DNA of 50,486 bases. It comes from Klebsormidium nitens. Its lineage: Eukaryota > Streptophyta > Klebsormidiophyceae > Klebsormidiales > Klebsormidiaceae. Position numbers and translations under genes: made by a program. Under the pieces are notes generated by a model, which was given only the letters and a program-made list of their open reading frames with translations, did not search any database and had not been told where the DNA came from. Location of the stretch: NCBI GenBank assembly GCA_000708835.1, contig DF237284.1, positions 52,886-103,371 on the forward strand, written 5' to 3'. Positions 19,443 through 32,994 of the stretch are shown one piece after another; position 1 is the first letter of the stretch, and each line of letters starts with the position of its first letter.

Positions 19443-22400
19443 CTAAACGACGCCGGACTCTAGTTGCTTGAAGACGAAAATCTCCTTGACTGCCTCTAAG
19501 ATGGCCTTGTTGACTTTGTTCGAGTCCGTGGCAGTTGTGGGGACCGCGAAAAACCGCTTGGCGAATTGGCCTGGCGGGTTGTAATTCTCAAAGAGTTGTT
19601 GGAACTTTGCTGTGACATACCTGCGCCCAAGCGACACCTGAATCTAAACATCGGCAAGAAGCCAACTTGCAAGCCGCCGAAATATGATTCGGAACGCCCA
19701 CCAATGCGTTCAACTTAAGCAATCCAATGGAAATATATGTGGAGTCGTATGATGGGGGCTCGGTACACGGGAATGCTCGAGAGAAACTCTACCAAGGTGC
19801 AGTTTGCAGAGCATCAGGTCCAAACATTGCTTGTACACTTCGCCCTTAACTTTCTGCTTTAGTAGATGAGCTTGATGATGACCTACCTGAAGGCAACATC
19901 GGGGTCGGGAGAGCCGGTGTAGTCTGAGAACCAGGGGCACTGCGTAAGGGAGACCTAGAACAAGCACGAACCAGAAAGCCGTTTGTTAGACTTCTTCCCA
20001 TTGCAGCTGACAATCTCGTAGGACTGGAGACAGAAACGTGAGCGATCCCGAGACTCGTCAGAGCAGGTAGGCTGTGCCATCATATAATCGACTCATGCGG
20101 ACGGAAAGCTGATTGGAATCTTCCAATCAACCCCGCGAGGCAGCAGTTATAGGACAAAATCCGGCACCACCGGTCATTTGAAGATACGTCATGCATGCGA
20201 GAAGTCCGCAACCTTGTCAACACTTCAAGTGGCGTGAGTTAAGACTCAAATTGGCACTTACTCTCCGGACTTTCTTCTCGAAGAGGTCGTACTTGTTGAG
20301 AAAGAGCAAAAAGGAGACGTTCTGCACGTAAACACACCGGGGCACGTTAGCCCCCGTCAGAGGAAGCTTTCGCCCCTTGGAAGTTTTTGTTGTGGTGTTT
20401 GCCCAGTGAAAGATGTCGCGAAATAAGCTCTGGAGTGCTTGCTTTTGTGGTTGATGTCGAAACCAAACGCTTTCGAAAGCATAGTCAGGAAACGAGAAGT
20501 ATGAACCACAGACCATATGAACCCAAGCCAAGAACCAGAAACCGAAAACCAAAACATTGAAAGTCGTCGGATGAGGTCTCTATCCCCTGAACCACACAAC
20601 TTGGAGTGCCAGGACTTCGATGCAACCAGAACCAGGATCACAAACTCTGATAATCATGACGAAGGCAGGATTCTGACTAGCCAGAGGCAGCTTACCTTGA
20701 AGGCCGGGTGTTGCAGCATCTCCTCCAGCAAATTCTTGGCCTCCACCATCCGGTTCTCCGTCTCGTCCTCAAAGAGCGTCTGATCATACCTGCACCAGAG
20801 ACATAAAACCTTCCATCAATCTTCTTATTGGACCGCCACATGTCAGCCGCCAAGTCGAGCCCATTTGCTGACACCAGCTGGTGACATGTAGGTCAAGGGC
20901 GCATCGGAATTTGCGTGCAATACGCTCAGAAATCCAGTTTTGCCACCTATGGGCTGTAAGTCCTTTTTGAGGCCCCCGAAACTCATTCTAGGCCTTGACT
21001 CGACTGCGGGATCGTGCACAGAGAAGAGCCGTCTGGTGTCGGGACTGGTCGCTTGTCAACTACAGTATTGGGCTTTCAATCCTGTACGTTCACGTTTCAG
21101 CGGAGCACTCACTCGCTGAGTGCGATGCAGAAGATGACGGCTGTCACGTTGTCGAAAAGGTGGATCCACTTTTTCCGCTCGTTCCGCTGGCCTCCAACGT
21201 CAAATATCCGGTACGTGCCCGATACAACGCCGCTCTCCTTTGGAGGGCTGCGGCACACAGGGCGGAACGGGAACGGAATCATGATGAGCTGGTCACACGC
21301 CGGCTTGTTCGTTAGGAACTCGAGAAGCTTCATATGATAGCCTACGGCCAGTCGGCTCCGCTTACAATGCAATTAACCTCCTCCTCTCTGAACATGCGAA
21401 AGGTTGCAAAAGATACGACTCTGACTAAAAAACGAATCTTTTCAGCACGGATGCCGATTGATGGCAGCGCAGTTGATCTAGCGTTGCCCCGTAGTGCCCC
21501 ACCTGAACTCTGTCTCAGCAATACCCGTTGTCCGTACTCGGGCGAACAGGATGTCCTCCTGAAAACGCGAGGCACGACGTGTCAGTAACGAAGAAAAAAC
21601 CTGGTGACGGATGCAACCAAGAGTATGCATCATCAATGACAATCCATGGGAAGATGTAATAAGCGAAAGGGAATCAGAGTTCGGCTTTGAAGTGCAAAGC
21701 CTTCATTTCAGGGCCTTGACCGTGAACGGGACATAAGTCGACACTCACCTGTGTGGGAAGGTAGTCGGGCCTGCCGAGCCGCATGACGTCATTCAGGAAG
21801 TAAGCCGCGCAGTCGGGCAGCTGGAGCTCGTTGGCTCGGTCGAACACCGCCTGGGAAAGTCGAATCAGGATGAGGGATGATTCGACAAGATAAGAAAATA
21901 AATGGTAGTAGTAGCACGCTTTCGACGTAAAGCTTAGACTGGATGGCCGCTGTAAACTTGTCGGCCCCAGTCGCAAGCACCCTGGAAGATACACTCAAAG
22001 TGGGGGAAGACAGGGGTAAGTATACCAGATGCTACGCACTCTACGGAGGATCGTCCATGCTATTTAGGCAGGTGCTTGGAGTCACGCTTGCAGGTAACGT
22101 GGGCGGAGATGGGACCGCTGAAAGCTGGTCGGCCGAATTGAGGAGAGGATGCGCAGCAGAGATGTTACAGTCACGATACGGCGCCTTTGTAAAAGGAGGA
22201 CGAAACAAGAAGACAAGGGCAACAAGGATCCAAGAAAAGCTTGCATAAGAGTACTCAAGCCAGTTCCGGACAGAACTCGGATGGAAGCATACGCAGAAGA
22301 CACCGTGGTCGGAACACAGACTCAAAACAGGGCGTCCGTTAAACACTTTGCGGTGTTTTCAATTGAACAACACCGCACGATGGTCCGCCGGGAGACCGTA

Positions 22401-25400
22401 CCACGTTCTCGTCAAACAGCGACCAAAGGCGTGGAAAGCCTGCTATGAATCGGCACCAAGACACCGAAACCTTGACTTACTCGACAATAAGAAGAGAATT
22501 CCCAGAGCAGCTGTCGAACAAGAGAATCGTATTAGCCGGAACACAAGGAGCGAACCCACCTGGACTGCGGGGTCCATCCAAACCTGGCTGATCTCCGCCG
22601 CCAGAATCTCATCCAACACGGGCATGTCTCCGGGCGGTTGGAGAGCAATGTCCTCAACCTTCTCTGCCAACATCTGCAGAAACAGCACTCTGTTCATGAA
22701 ACATCATTCGACTCTACCTTTCTACGGGCAGTTTACATGGTACTTTCTTCTGGGGGCTTCATAGATGCCTATTCGAGAGGGCTCCCAAATTCTTTCAAAG
22801 ACTTAAGCAGACTGATGCTGGGGCACCCACTGCGCCTTTCGGTTGCACACACTAGTATGCAAGGACGACTGTCTCGACCAGAAAAGCATAAGCACGAACA
22901 ACCTTTGAGTGATATCGAAGTGCGCTAGTTCAAGCGCGTAGCGCACAGAAAGACCGCTGGGGATGGGTAGAAAAGTCGAGGAACATCATACGGGCTTGCA
23001 GAACAAGAGAAGTTTCAACCGTTGCCTCTGTCCGGACATTGATAAGAATCAAGCACAACCGCAAGGTTGCAGCACCTTCGTACGTTTCATTTTGAAAACG
23101 CCCTCCTCTCAGGGTGACAACGAGCGCAAATATGTTCAAACGGGCCTGATTCCAGACAGCACGAACCTGGTTCTCCTCCTTCAAAGTATACGTCGTTCCA
23201 GCTCCCGAGCTTTCTTGAAAGGCGTCCAGGCCCTCGAGCAGGATCTGCGCAGCAAGAAGGACTGCTTGATGAGCTCCGTGAACTCTCAACAGAACATCTC
23301 TCGATCAATCGAATGCAAGGACGACATTACTCTAACGAGGTCTGGTCCTACGGAAGCCCTCAGCTGTCTTCAACGATTAACTACTCAGCAAGGATCTCCT
23401 TTTTCCGGGGTACTGGATCCGCTCGTAGCTGTGCCAGCGGCCCCCATTCCCTCCGTTCCTAGATTCAACCGTTCTTTTGAACAAAGGAGGTGGTGGAAGA
23501 TAGCGAGGAATCTGTGTCCGTGTGGTCAGGTACCATCAAGAAGGTTTGCTTCCGGAGTCTTCGACCACTGCCCTTGTTAAACGGCACATCATCTGCTTTA
23601 CAATCATCGATGCTTTGTTGCAGGTCACAGATGATCGTCCATCCAATCACATTCAAAGCTTAAGCCCAAGCAGAGCAGCTTGTAAGTTTTCAACCCCCTG
23701 ATGCGCGATAAGGGTTAAGGATTCGTTCAGTGTCTCCGGAACCTCTGATATCTTTCCAAGGAGGTTTTCAGACCGCCAAGAAGCAAACGCTGCAGTCCTT
23801 GGGAAGATGGTGGGGACTCACTCTGATGGACTGATAGACATTTGAGTGCACGATCCTGCGGAACTCCGCCCTCTCTGCGTCAGTGAACCCTGACTGATAT
23901 AGCACTTTGACCTGTAAACGTTCCAAGGAGGGGAAGTCAGGCGAGCTGCAGGAATCCCCTTCAATTTGCTTCAATCTTCTACCTTCTACTCCCTTCCATC
24001 TTCTCTGCTTCAAAGTCCTTGCGAATCATGATATGTTGTTGCAAATTTGCAGATGCGGGGAGGGCATACCGATCAAATGATTGTAATATATTGATATCCG
24101 AACAGATTCGGGTGACCTTGAAAGAAGCTCTTCGATAGACACGAACTTTCAGTCGTAAGAGCGAATGCCTGGAAATTGAGTAACATCGTCGAACATGGGG
24201 CCTGAGATAGCCCCGAACTTTACACCATCAGATGGTATATGCAGACCACTCAATTGCACCCTTTGTATGCGCTTCAGCTCGGTAAACCCCATGCGAACCT
24301 AGCGGGATGCTTCACTTACCTGTTTGAATATCGTACTCTTGCCAGACTCGCCGGCACCTGTTAAGATGAGAAACAGTCCAATTCAAGCTTTGATTCAGCA
24401 ATCCTTCAAGGGTAGTCTGCATAGATGCATTCCACTCCCAAATAGTTACTCAGGTGTGCGGAATTCCAGCCCGTTTGTGAACCAGGTTCAGCATCTGATC
24501 ACAAGCATCAGGGGTTGATGCAGTCAAACGCCTGTTCCTCACAAAACGTGTCCGCATTTGTGACTGCTTCGGCAACTTATCAACACCAGGATGGCCAAAA
24601 ATGGGGAAACATTCTGCAACACCAGAGTTGGCACCTTGCACGTTTTCCACAATGGCACCTTGGAGCAAGATGCCAGTTGAAACCGCAATGTTAAGCTTCA
24701 GGGGAACTCACCCAGTAGGAGCAGTTTTTGGATCTTCTCTTCCTCCTTATCCTGCCGCTTGATGTCCTTCTCGATGTCCTGATTCTGTAGTTTTGAGAAG
24801 GAGAAGAGGTCAACTCCTCTGCTTTCTTTCAAGAATAGCAGCCAGGCTTGAACTCTAGCTTTGATCAGCAGCCGCTCAGGTCCACAAACAGCAACATGGG
24901 AACACGGCCCTCGCTTGAGAACATTAGATGAAAGCGCTAACCGAATCCCCAAGCAATGGTACACATGGAAGGACTATATGTCAGCAATGCCAATGCAGTA
25001 TCCCCTTGACAGATCCACTGGATTGCAGAGAGCGGTGATCAAAGCGCTCCCTTAATGCTGAGCGGGCGGGCACCATAATCAAGGCATCCCCTTTGTCAAC
25101 CACCGCCTCCCATATGATACAAATCAAGCCATACTTTCACTCCCCTAACGAGGTCCTTTCCTGATAAGCGACGTCCTTCCCTCAACCATGCTCCACTATA
25201 GCGGGGCAAGCAACAAACAGCGTAGAACAATTGCGCCTCCCTGGTATTTACAGGGATCCCCAGAAACTGTGGGACCAACGATCAACCAACCTCCTTCTGC
25301 TCCCCAATCAGGCAGGTCCCAATACTTATCTCAAAGCTAAGCTAATGCACTTTGAAACAGGCAAAACAGTTACCTTGCCCGCTGAGCGCATTCTTCCGGG

Positions 25401-25520
25401 TCTGCTTGTCCAAACTTCAAGGAATGCGCCACATCTCACCTGAGACCTTTCGGCTGCCCTCTCTGCGGCCTCTGCAGCGTCTGCAGGATCCTCGGGCTCC
25501 TTGCTCTCAGCGCACCCCAT
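19443..25520 (-). CDS. GPA1: Heterotrimeric G-protein alpha subunit, plant GPA1 type; 13 exons (388 aa)
   Basis: GTP-binding signalling switch at the plasma membrane, partner of G-beta/gamma. Exons (- strand): 25520-25440, 24784-24712, 24357-24320, 23911-23822, 23244-23167, 22673-22560, 21850-21749, 21558-21503, 21247-21113, 20789-20696, 20321-20262, 19954-19887, 19620-19443. Phases all join, giving 388 residues against 383 in Arabidopsis GPA1. MGC at the start suggests myristoylation on Gly2 and palmitoylation on Cys3. P-loop GAGESGKST is 52-60; the catalytic switch I Arg lies in RVRTTG (199-204); switch II DVGGQR (227-232) keeps the catalytic Gln; NKYD is 296-299; TTATD is 358-362. The C-terminus QLESGVV resembles plant LLEAGLL and lacks the animal Gi-type Cys. 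All residues needed for GTP binding and hydrolysis are present, so it should be functional. The small exon 5 (23244-23167) is the least certain, lying in the poorly conserved helical domain. It is divergent from the transporter gene. Confidence 0.95.
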
Positions 25521-26678
25521 AGCGCCCCAATGCTGCGTTTAGACAAGCGGATTCCTTGGCCAGCTCTGCATTCAACACCTCATTTGCAGTGAGGCACTGC
25601 AAGAATGCTTTTGCTTTGAAAATGTGTTTGTTTGAAGCAATTTTGCCTCATGTGTGATCAATAGTTCAATCTGTTGGAGAATCACTTTGCAGCAATGAAA
25701 TTATCGGCCAAGATCACAATTTCTTGTGGCGCTCTAATACAAAGCGCCTGTGCGCTGGAGGTGTATACAGATGCTACCACCTGAATGAACAACGTTCTGA
25801 CTCAACTCACACAAAACCTCTGATCATGATACACTGAGAGGTTAAGCCACCCAAGCGGCGCTGCACACTTTTGCTAATCTGAAGCATAAGGCAGACCAGA
25901 CCGTCCAGGACAAATCAGGGAGTTACCAGCTCCAGGATCTTTGCTCTGCAATGCGTGATCACTGCCGCTGACATTCTGCCCACGTTGGATTGCCACTCAC
26001 ATTGAGATAACCTTTCGTGTTCAAAGGTCAATAGCTATCCTAGACATAGCCAGCGCTTGTCGGACGGAGTAACACGTGCAAGAATTAAAGGGAGGCTCAC
26101 CAGCTGAAATGCCGCCCGGACTTGGATTGGAAACAGACGGAACCAGTGAAAGCTCAGCCTAAATTTTGGCAATTCCGCGCCCTGGCCCTGGACCTTGTCC
26201 TTTGCCTTCCTGCTTTCTGAATGCTAGGAAAAACTTCCTCAAGCAGCCTGAGGGACGAGAGACAGGCTCCAATGTGAAACTGCCTAGACTCACAAGTTTG
26301 ATGCATCTTCGAGCCGTCCGATTACATTCAAGGTATATGAGGCGTTCGATGTGCCCGATTGGGGTCCGATCGAACGGCACAGCGCTGCCAGAGCTCACGA
26401 CGGATTTGAAGTGTGGCCGTCGATGCAATGACCGCAGGGCCCAGAAGTGAATATCTGCATTGGCAACTTGCAAGGCTCTGAGTCTTCCGAAGTTTTCCAC
26501 TCAAACTTCAAGTTCAAGTTCAACTTCAACTTCAAGTTCCATTTTGTCCACTTTCCCAAGGTCACTGCTCTTCTCCTGCTCTTCAAATTGTCTCAGAGCA
26601 TCCTCCTTTTGAATCTGTTGATCAGTGTTACAGCGCTCCATTGTGCCCAACATTCCAACATCTACAGAATTTGCAGCG
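25521..26678. promoter_or_regulatory. Divergent promoter region, G-alpha / transporter
   Basis: 1158 bases between divergent start codons. It contains the TTCAAG/TTCAAC cluster at 26504-26539. No extra gene is supported; open frames here have repetitive or low-complexity translations. Confidence 0.5.
26504..26539 (+). repeat. TTCAAC/TTCAAG hexamer cluster, copy 2
   Basis: Six near-perfect tandem hexamers TTCAAG or TTCAAC, about 140 bases upstream of the transporter ATG and in the same orientation as in copies 1 and 3. Confidence 0.8.
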
Positions 26679-29600
26679 ATGCAACATGGCGCGACCGGGT
26701 TGCAGAAGCTACTCGTTGCTTCTTTGCTCACCCTTTTCACCTGCTCTCAGGTAAGCCCCCCAGAATTGGTCTACATGGAATCATCGAATACATCTCTGTT
26801 GGCAGCTTTCAGCGTTTGAGTGTGTGAGGTTGTTGCAATCCGAAAATCTACCCTCTGTGACAACCACTGTCTTTTAGCTGGATCCTGTTCTGCCAGCATC
26901 TTTTCAGCTCAGGATCAGCTCGAGTAGCTGAAGCAAGGAGCCTTCTTGCTGCCATCTTCACCCATTTGCTGCCCAAAGGCCCTAGCTAGAAAGCAAGGAT
27001 CAGGCAGCTTACCGCAGATTGCAAATCCTCCACGCACAGCTCAAGAGTTGAAAATCAAGCACTTTCTTGGCTTGTATGTGCCCTCTTTGCATCAATTGGA
27101 TACAGGGTTCAGTCATGTGGCCCTCTTTACATGTGTATCACAGACCCACTTCAAAACTCAATGAATTGTTGACTGACTGGACTCTAATGATGGCAGCGGC
27201 AAGCTACCCATGCTCTTCGAGAATTGGTGCTGTTACAATTCCAAGCTGACATTGACAGTGAATCAGTCCCAGAAGTTTTGTACAACTGCCTCTGGATTGG
27301 CCTTGAGAAAGTAACCAGCAAGCAAGGGTTTCTCTCTCAAAGAAGCCCAGGCTGAGGCTGTCTGATCATCTCTCTTGATGTGACAAGCGGCCTCACAACC
27401 TGTCACAAATTCCCTCGTAGGGTCTCCTTATGGAGGGCTCCAAAGTAAACGGGCGATACCCATATCAAACGGCGGTGGTGCCCTTCCTGTCTGAGGTGCT
27501 GAAGCTGGGAATCTCAGCAGTTCTTCTCCAGTGGCAGCTGAGGAGGAATCCAAGGGGAACAAAGATAACGAGAGGCTGGGGCACCGCTATCCTGTTTCCC
27601 ATCCCGTCTGTAATATATCTTATTCATAACAATGTACAGGTGGGCTACCCGTTTCTCTGTCAATCGAAAGAATGCGTTTTGGTGCGGTCTGCCGGCTGTG
27701 GAGACCTCTGCGTAGCTCGCCATTGAAAATATGCCAGAGATACGAGTGCATGCCAGAAGATTGCCAGAAACATTACACTGGTTTTTGCAGGTAAGATAAG
27801 TTGCGGCTTTTTGTGACAGCAATTCTTTTGAAACCATTTAGTGCGCAGTTCTGTCCCAAGAAACGGAATTTTCGCGAGGCTACTGGCTTTGTTGAGCACA
27901 ACTTGCCATCGAGTCTAGCAGCTAGGCTACTTTTGATGTTCATTTTGATTCCACCAGGATTATCACTCGACCAAGTCTTTGTATGCTCCTTCCAGTAGGT
28001 CGAATGACTCTGACCACAGATCATAGATTTCTTCCAGTTACCCCAACCCTTGATGATTGCGACTTGCTGAAGTAGACCCTCAAGCTGGACCCGTATCAGC
28101 AAAGCAAAGACAACCACCAACCTATGCTTTCCTGGTTCCTCAACTTCCTCAATTAATTGCTGACCCACTGTTCCCTTGGAGTGACAACTTCGACTTTGTT
28201 GCTGACTTACCATCCCCTGTGACAGAGTGATTCCGTGCGGTTCATAGAAGGAGATTGACGCACGCGACAAGCGACCTCCCGTCACGGGTCCTTGAACTAC
28301 TTGAGCTCGGATCCCAGGCGGAAACGAATGGCGTTCCTGACTGGATACTTTGACGCTGTTTCAAACGACGTCTTACGTGGACGCTGCAAACTACCTGATC
28401 CTTGGTAATCTGAACAAAACCTCATTTTCAACCCACTCTTATGCAGTTCTACACTATGTCGTATGTGGACGCGGCAACCTACCAGATCCTGGGTAACCTG
28501 AAGATCGTATCTACGGGCCTCTTGTCGTGGCTCTTCCTGCGGAAGCACCTAAGCATGGTCCAATGGCATGCATTGGTCCTGCTCATGTGCGGCGCAGCTA
28601 CCAGCCAGATCCAGGGGTGCGGAGAAGGGTGCAACTCGAACGGGCTCGCAGCTCCTGTACAGGCACGCACCTCAAACTCTTCCCCGTATTGCTATCCATG
28701 GATTGCTAGAGGACTGTTCGTGTCTTATGGGAGCTGTCGAGAGATTGACATCTCGTCGCCTTGAATAAAAGCATCTAGAAGTTCCTCAGCATCGATCTCC
28801 TTCGAGGGCTTTACACAACACGAGAGACTCAAAAGAGGGGTTCGAGTTGGATGGAACAGATATGCACTCTCTTGAGAGGACCGACACCTGTTCTTCCATG
28901 ACAGCTCCGAAAGTTCTGTATGTAGTGAAGCAAACCGAAACTTACACCGGGTTGTCGATATCTTCTGTAACGGAATCTTAACGGACTAAACCGTATGCAG
29001 CCAGTGCCGTTGACTAGTTGCACGGCGGCAAACCAGAAAGTGACTCTCCGTTTTGGAAAGAAGGACTGCGCTCAGAATACTCACTTACCGAGGCTTTAAG
29101 CAGATGCAGCATTTAAGTCCGGAAGTTTGCGACCCATCTCTGGCCTATGGGAGACATTCGGCAAGCTCGCTCGAGGGTCCTTTACAAATAAAGAGAGTCC
29201 ATTATGCCAGAATGGACGTGTAATTCTGGCGTTCCGGCTACTCCAATCTCAAAGTGAGCAGGGCGAGGACTCCGACCCTCCTGTTGCTGCGGAGTCTTTC
29301 TCAGCGCCATCGTCTCGTCCTTTCGAGCCCATTCCAGGCGGCAGCCAGCACTGGAACCGGCATTTGCGCCAGTTTCATTGGGATTGGTCATGCTGCCAGA
29401 GACACTTCATTGGCAACGTCAGTCTCCGACAAGCGTGGGTCCCTCGCTGCAGCGACACAGGTCGACTTCTTTTAAGGCGCTCGAACGGGGCCATCCGGCC
29501 ACTGTCATCGGCAACTCGTTTTTCAATCTCTCTCGCTAGTTCCCTATTTTGCGCCATCTCTTTCTGGTGTTACGGAGTTATTTAGCAGCTCCCTCGCAAC

Positions 29601-30245
29601 GGAGAACAACACCGTCAGAGTGGGCTCTCGAAAGTCGACTGACGGCCAATCCGGTGAAACAAAGATGACTTACTTTTCAATTTCCTTCTTTCCTTACAGG
29701 GGTACATGTTGGGCATTCTGAGCGCCTGCCTGTCCGCTGTGGCTGGCGTATACACGGAGTTCATCATGAAGAAGAACGACGACAACTTATACTGGCAGAA
29801 CATCCAGCTGTACACCTGGGGCTCCATATTTAACGCCGCAGCTCTGACGCTGCAAGACTTCAAGTCTGGGTTTCGAGAGGGGATCTGGATATTCTCCCTA
29901 TTCAGGGGTTTTACCGCTGCTACCTATCTCCTCGTGTTGAACTTTGGGTGTGCGGGCCTCTTTATCTCGTGGATCATGAAGTTCGGGGATAACATAGTCA
30001 AAGTATACGCGACCTCTAGTGCAATGTTGTTGACGACTCTGATCAGCGCTTGGCTCTTTGAGCTGCAACCAACGCTGCAGCTTTTACTAGGTATAGTGGT
30101 GGCAGCAATTTCCTTACAGTTGTACTTCTTACCGCCAGAGAATGTTGGTCATAGTCCAAGCCAACGGGCCGGACTAACAAGTAGAAGTTCGTCGAAAAGC
30201 CTGGATATGAGACACCTTGAAAAGGCTGACAAGGAGCTAGCTTGA
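26679..30245 (+). CDS. Nucleotide-sugar transporter, CMP-sialic acid/UDP-sugar transporter-like; 4 exons (350 aa)
   Basis: Member of the SLC35A-type nucleotide-sugar transporter family, expected in Golgi or ER membranes, exchanging a nucleotide sugar for its nucleoside monophosphate. In plants this group (CSTLP proteins) carries UDP-sugars or CMP-sugars; the substrate cannot be read from sequence. Exons: 26679-26750, 27421-27639, 28447-28662, 29700-30245; all phase 0. Motifs: the first helix LLVASLLTLFTCSQG; PYQTAVVPFLSEVLKLG; SYVDAATYQILGNLKIV, matching the family's conserved ATYQV-type loop; GCGEGCNSNGLAAPVQGY; SAVAGVYTEFIMKKN; and FISWIMKFGDNIVKVYATS. Hydrophobic segments fit about ten membrane helices, with a soluble tail ending KADKELA. 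To keep the PVQG motif, intron 3 must start with GC (CAG|GCACGC); a GTACAG donor 6 bases upstream would delete V and Q only. A decayed copy of the start of exon 3 lies just upstream. Confidence 0.92.
28358..28422 (+). repeat. Ghost copy of transporter exon 3
   Basis: TTACGTGGACGCTGCAAACT and following bases match TATGTGGACGCGGCAACCT of exon 3, offset by 88 bases. It would read SYVDAANYLILGNLN. It has no AG acceptor at the right place, so it is not expected to be spliced. Confidence 0.85.
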
Positions 30246-32027
30246 GTTGCACTGTACACGTACTGTCTTCTTTTAGTAGCAAGAGTCGGTTTACGAAAGC
30301 CTGCACCAGTGGTCTACTCGGTGCCCGCGCATCATAATCTTTGCCAGGCGCCAGGGCGCAGCGGCCTGGCTGTGCTGCACGGCCGCCAAGCTCCAATTAC
30401 AATTCATGCACAGCTCGAAGTTGCTGCAGAGGCTCCAGTGATAAGTTGCAGATCGGACTTAAGAGCTATATTTTTTACATTTAGTTTAAGTTGCCGAGGG
30501 AATCTGTCTACCTGTGACGTAATTGTGCTAGCAACTTGAAGCGGTAAGATGATGAATCATCAGGGTCCCTGCATGACTGCAAGATGTACATGTTTCGTCT
30601 AGCCGCCAATGATGCACTCGGTACCTAATATGATCGGATCGTTCGAATTGGATGCTGAACTTATAACCGGACCCAACATGGCACGCTGACATGAATTCGT
30701 TGAATGGTGATGCACCGCGCAGCACCGCGCCATTGAATGTGATTCGGGCGGATACTTCGAAATTTTGACCGCGCAAAGCTTGAACCACATGCAAGCATGC
30801 CATGTGCGCATGCCAATATGCGTGGCCTCAACAAGCAGATCATATTATCACCTCTGATGATTATGACGGTAGTTGCGAGAAAGCATCTTATACTAAGGCA
30901 TTTTTCTGGATATCGAGTGGGTCTAGCTGCCTACTTCGTCTGCTGCGTAGATAAATTTGGTCAGCTCAATGGCCTGGCTTAAAATCAATGGCGGCGCAAC
31001 AATCAAGAATATTGCAAGCAGGCTGCTGCAGAGATCGCCGGGGGGTGGCGTCAGAGAGCATGAATGAGTCACTGCGATTGAGGAATATTGAGAACTGCCG
31101 CTTCAATGAAGAATTTCAGATCTTGAGGACCACAGATTGGGGTCGTTCTTGTCTCATAGCTTCGTAATGTAGACCAGCATATGACAACGGATCCTCAATG
31201 AATACGGCAAAGTGGAGCACTGAACTGAAAAGGAGACGTAACCTCCTCTTACCTTCAAACTATGTTACCTTGGCATGTTACCTTTAAATCTGCCGAACGC
31301 GAGCAAGTCACATATATGAAGCGGCGTGGAACTTTACTGGTCGTCGATCTATCCATCATTCAGGCTCCAGAGCAAAGCTATTCTTGACTACACTCTTCGC
31401 GTGGGTAGCTTTTCGCCTAATCCCCTTCCATGGGCTAGATTGTTGGGTCGTACTTCGTTGCAAGGCTCTGGAGATTACTCTCGAAGGTCCGCAGTAGCTC
31501 TGGAAGGAGTCTCGTGGTCACTGCAGCAATTTTACAACCGAGAAACGTTATTATCACCAGCGCGAAGCAGTACAAGGCCTGAAAACCAGGGCTATCAGCA
31601 CGTCTACTCTGATTGACGTGGACGACATATCTCAGAAAGTTGACTAGCTGTGTTCCTGAATGCGGGCATCCCTTGCATCAAGGAGAAGCAAGAAGCTTTG
31701 ATTCACATAAGTCTGAAACTGCCAAAGCTCTTGCTTTCCTGAGGCCTGAAGCTGGGGTCTCAGACCAGATGCGGAGCTCTCCATGCAGGTGCTTCATGTG
31801 CATGCACAAGCAGGATATTCTCACCTCACCCGTCTTTAGCAAAGTCGTTCGCGAGTGTAGATCGAAAAGTCAAAAGTACCTACTAGATGATGTCGAGAGT
31901 AGAGGACTTACACGTAACTCCAGGGCGGCACTTGAGCTGTAGCGTTTCTGAGGCTGTCTGCACCCGAAAGCATTGCCCAAATCAGTACCTTCGGATCAAG
32001 TTGTTCTGAAGGGAAACTTAACGACTG
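30246..32027. other. Intergenic region between convergent genes
   Basis: Nothing recognisable. Open frames on the + strand at 31326-31942 lack family resemblance and are probably not coding. Further 3' exons of the small - strand gene could lie at its right end. Confidence 0.4.
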
Positions 32028-32994
32028 CTAGTTGATCAAGCCGATGCATGAAGCAGTACGATTGCCACTGCTTCTAGCACAGTTCTCCAAATGCAGGATC
32101 TGCTTTGACAAGGAACCAAGATAATTCACCTTGACTTCCTGAATGTCTTCTGCACTGTCGTTTGCGTATTGTCGGAAGTGGTCCTCTATCTGCTTAGCTG
32201 CTGCCTGCATTGTGGCTTTGTCCAACTGCGACGAGAATTGAGAAAGAGGAGACAGCGTTACGAGGAGAAAGTTATTAATACCAACCACGAGCAAGAAAAA
32301 GATTGTCAATTCTGGGTAAAGTGGAGACGAGATCAGCGATCAATTCAAGGTCAACACTTCTTCTGCAATGAACGTTCGGAAGCTGAAAAAATGAGGTGGC
32401 TGAGACGACTGAAAGCGAAGATGGCTTATTTGAGAACTTCTAGACAAGGCAGAAAAGATATGCTCCGAAGAGAGTTTAGCCATCGTAAAGGTAGAGTCCG
32501 TCCAATTCTAGACCAACGCTGCGGGCTTACTGACATCCTTTGACTGATCAGAAACCGACCGTTGTGGTCAAAGGATTGAGAAAATGCGTCTGATGAGGAT
32601 TAATTGCTCCCTTTCTGCACTTCGGAAAAGCGTAGCCAGAATCGATTGCCTACGCATGGAAAACTGAGCATGATTTTGCAGCGTTGAGTAGCTTCTACGT
32701 TTGCTACAATAGTCAGATTCTGGAGCTTCAGCAACAGTGGCTCACCTTCGCCCTCTTTCGAAGCTTCATGGCCGAGTTTTCCAGGTCCTTGGTTGCCGCA
32801 GAGATGCCCTGATCCATTTCAGCCTTCATTCGTTTGAGGTTTTCCAAAACATAGTTCTTCAAGCCGCTGACTTCTGAAGCTTCGCCAAGCTGACAACCTG
32901 TATTGATCCCTGAGCCTTTGGCTGTTGCAGGAGGTTCCTTCTTGTTGCCTGACTTCGCAGCTCTTTGACCAGCAGCTTTTCGACGCGAAGACAT
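32028..32994 (-). CDS. Small coiled-coil protein, unrecognised; at least 2 exons
   Basis: I do not recognise this protein. Exon 1 is 32994-32746 (MSSRRKAAGQRAAK and on, 83 codons); exon 2 starts at 32225, both phase 0 with good splice sites (AAG|GTGAGC; CGTCGCAG). The N-terminus is basic, Lys/Arg/Ser/Ala-rich. From about residue 43 a continuous heptad-like helix (LKNYVLENLKRMKAEMD, then KDLENSAMKLRKRAK, then across the junction LDKATMQAAAKQIEDHFRQY) suggests a coiled coil. If exon 2 reads to its stop at 32028 the protein has 148 residues. It could instead splice at 32129 (AAG|GTGAAT) to exons I cannot place. The basic start plus coiled coil is reminiscent of chromosome-axis proteins, but that is a guess. 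It is divergent from DAAF9. Confidence 0.6.

Noticed and set aside
26447-26827. Open frame with KFKFNFNFKF-like repeats
   Set aside because: It is the translation of the TTCAAG hexamer cluster upstream of the transporter and runs through that gene's first exon in another frame.
28655-28665. GT donor (CCT|GTACAG) for transporter intron 3
   Set aside because: It would remove V and Q of the conserved PVQG stretch; the GC donor 6 bases later keeps it. Not excluded without transcripts.
31326-31942. Two adjoining + strand open frames
   Set aside because: No family resemblance and no splice support linking them; composition is like the surrounding intergenic DNA.
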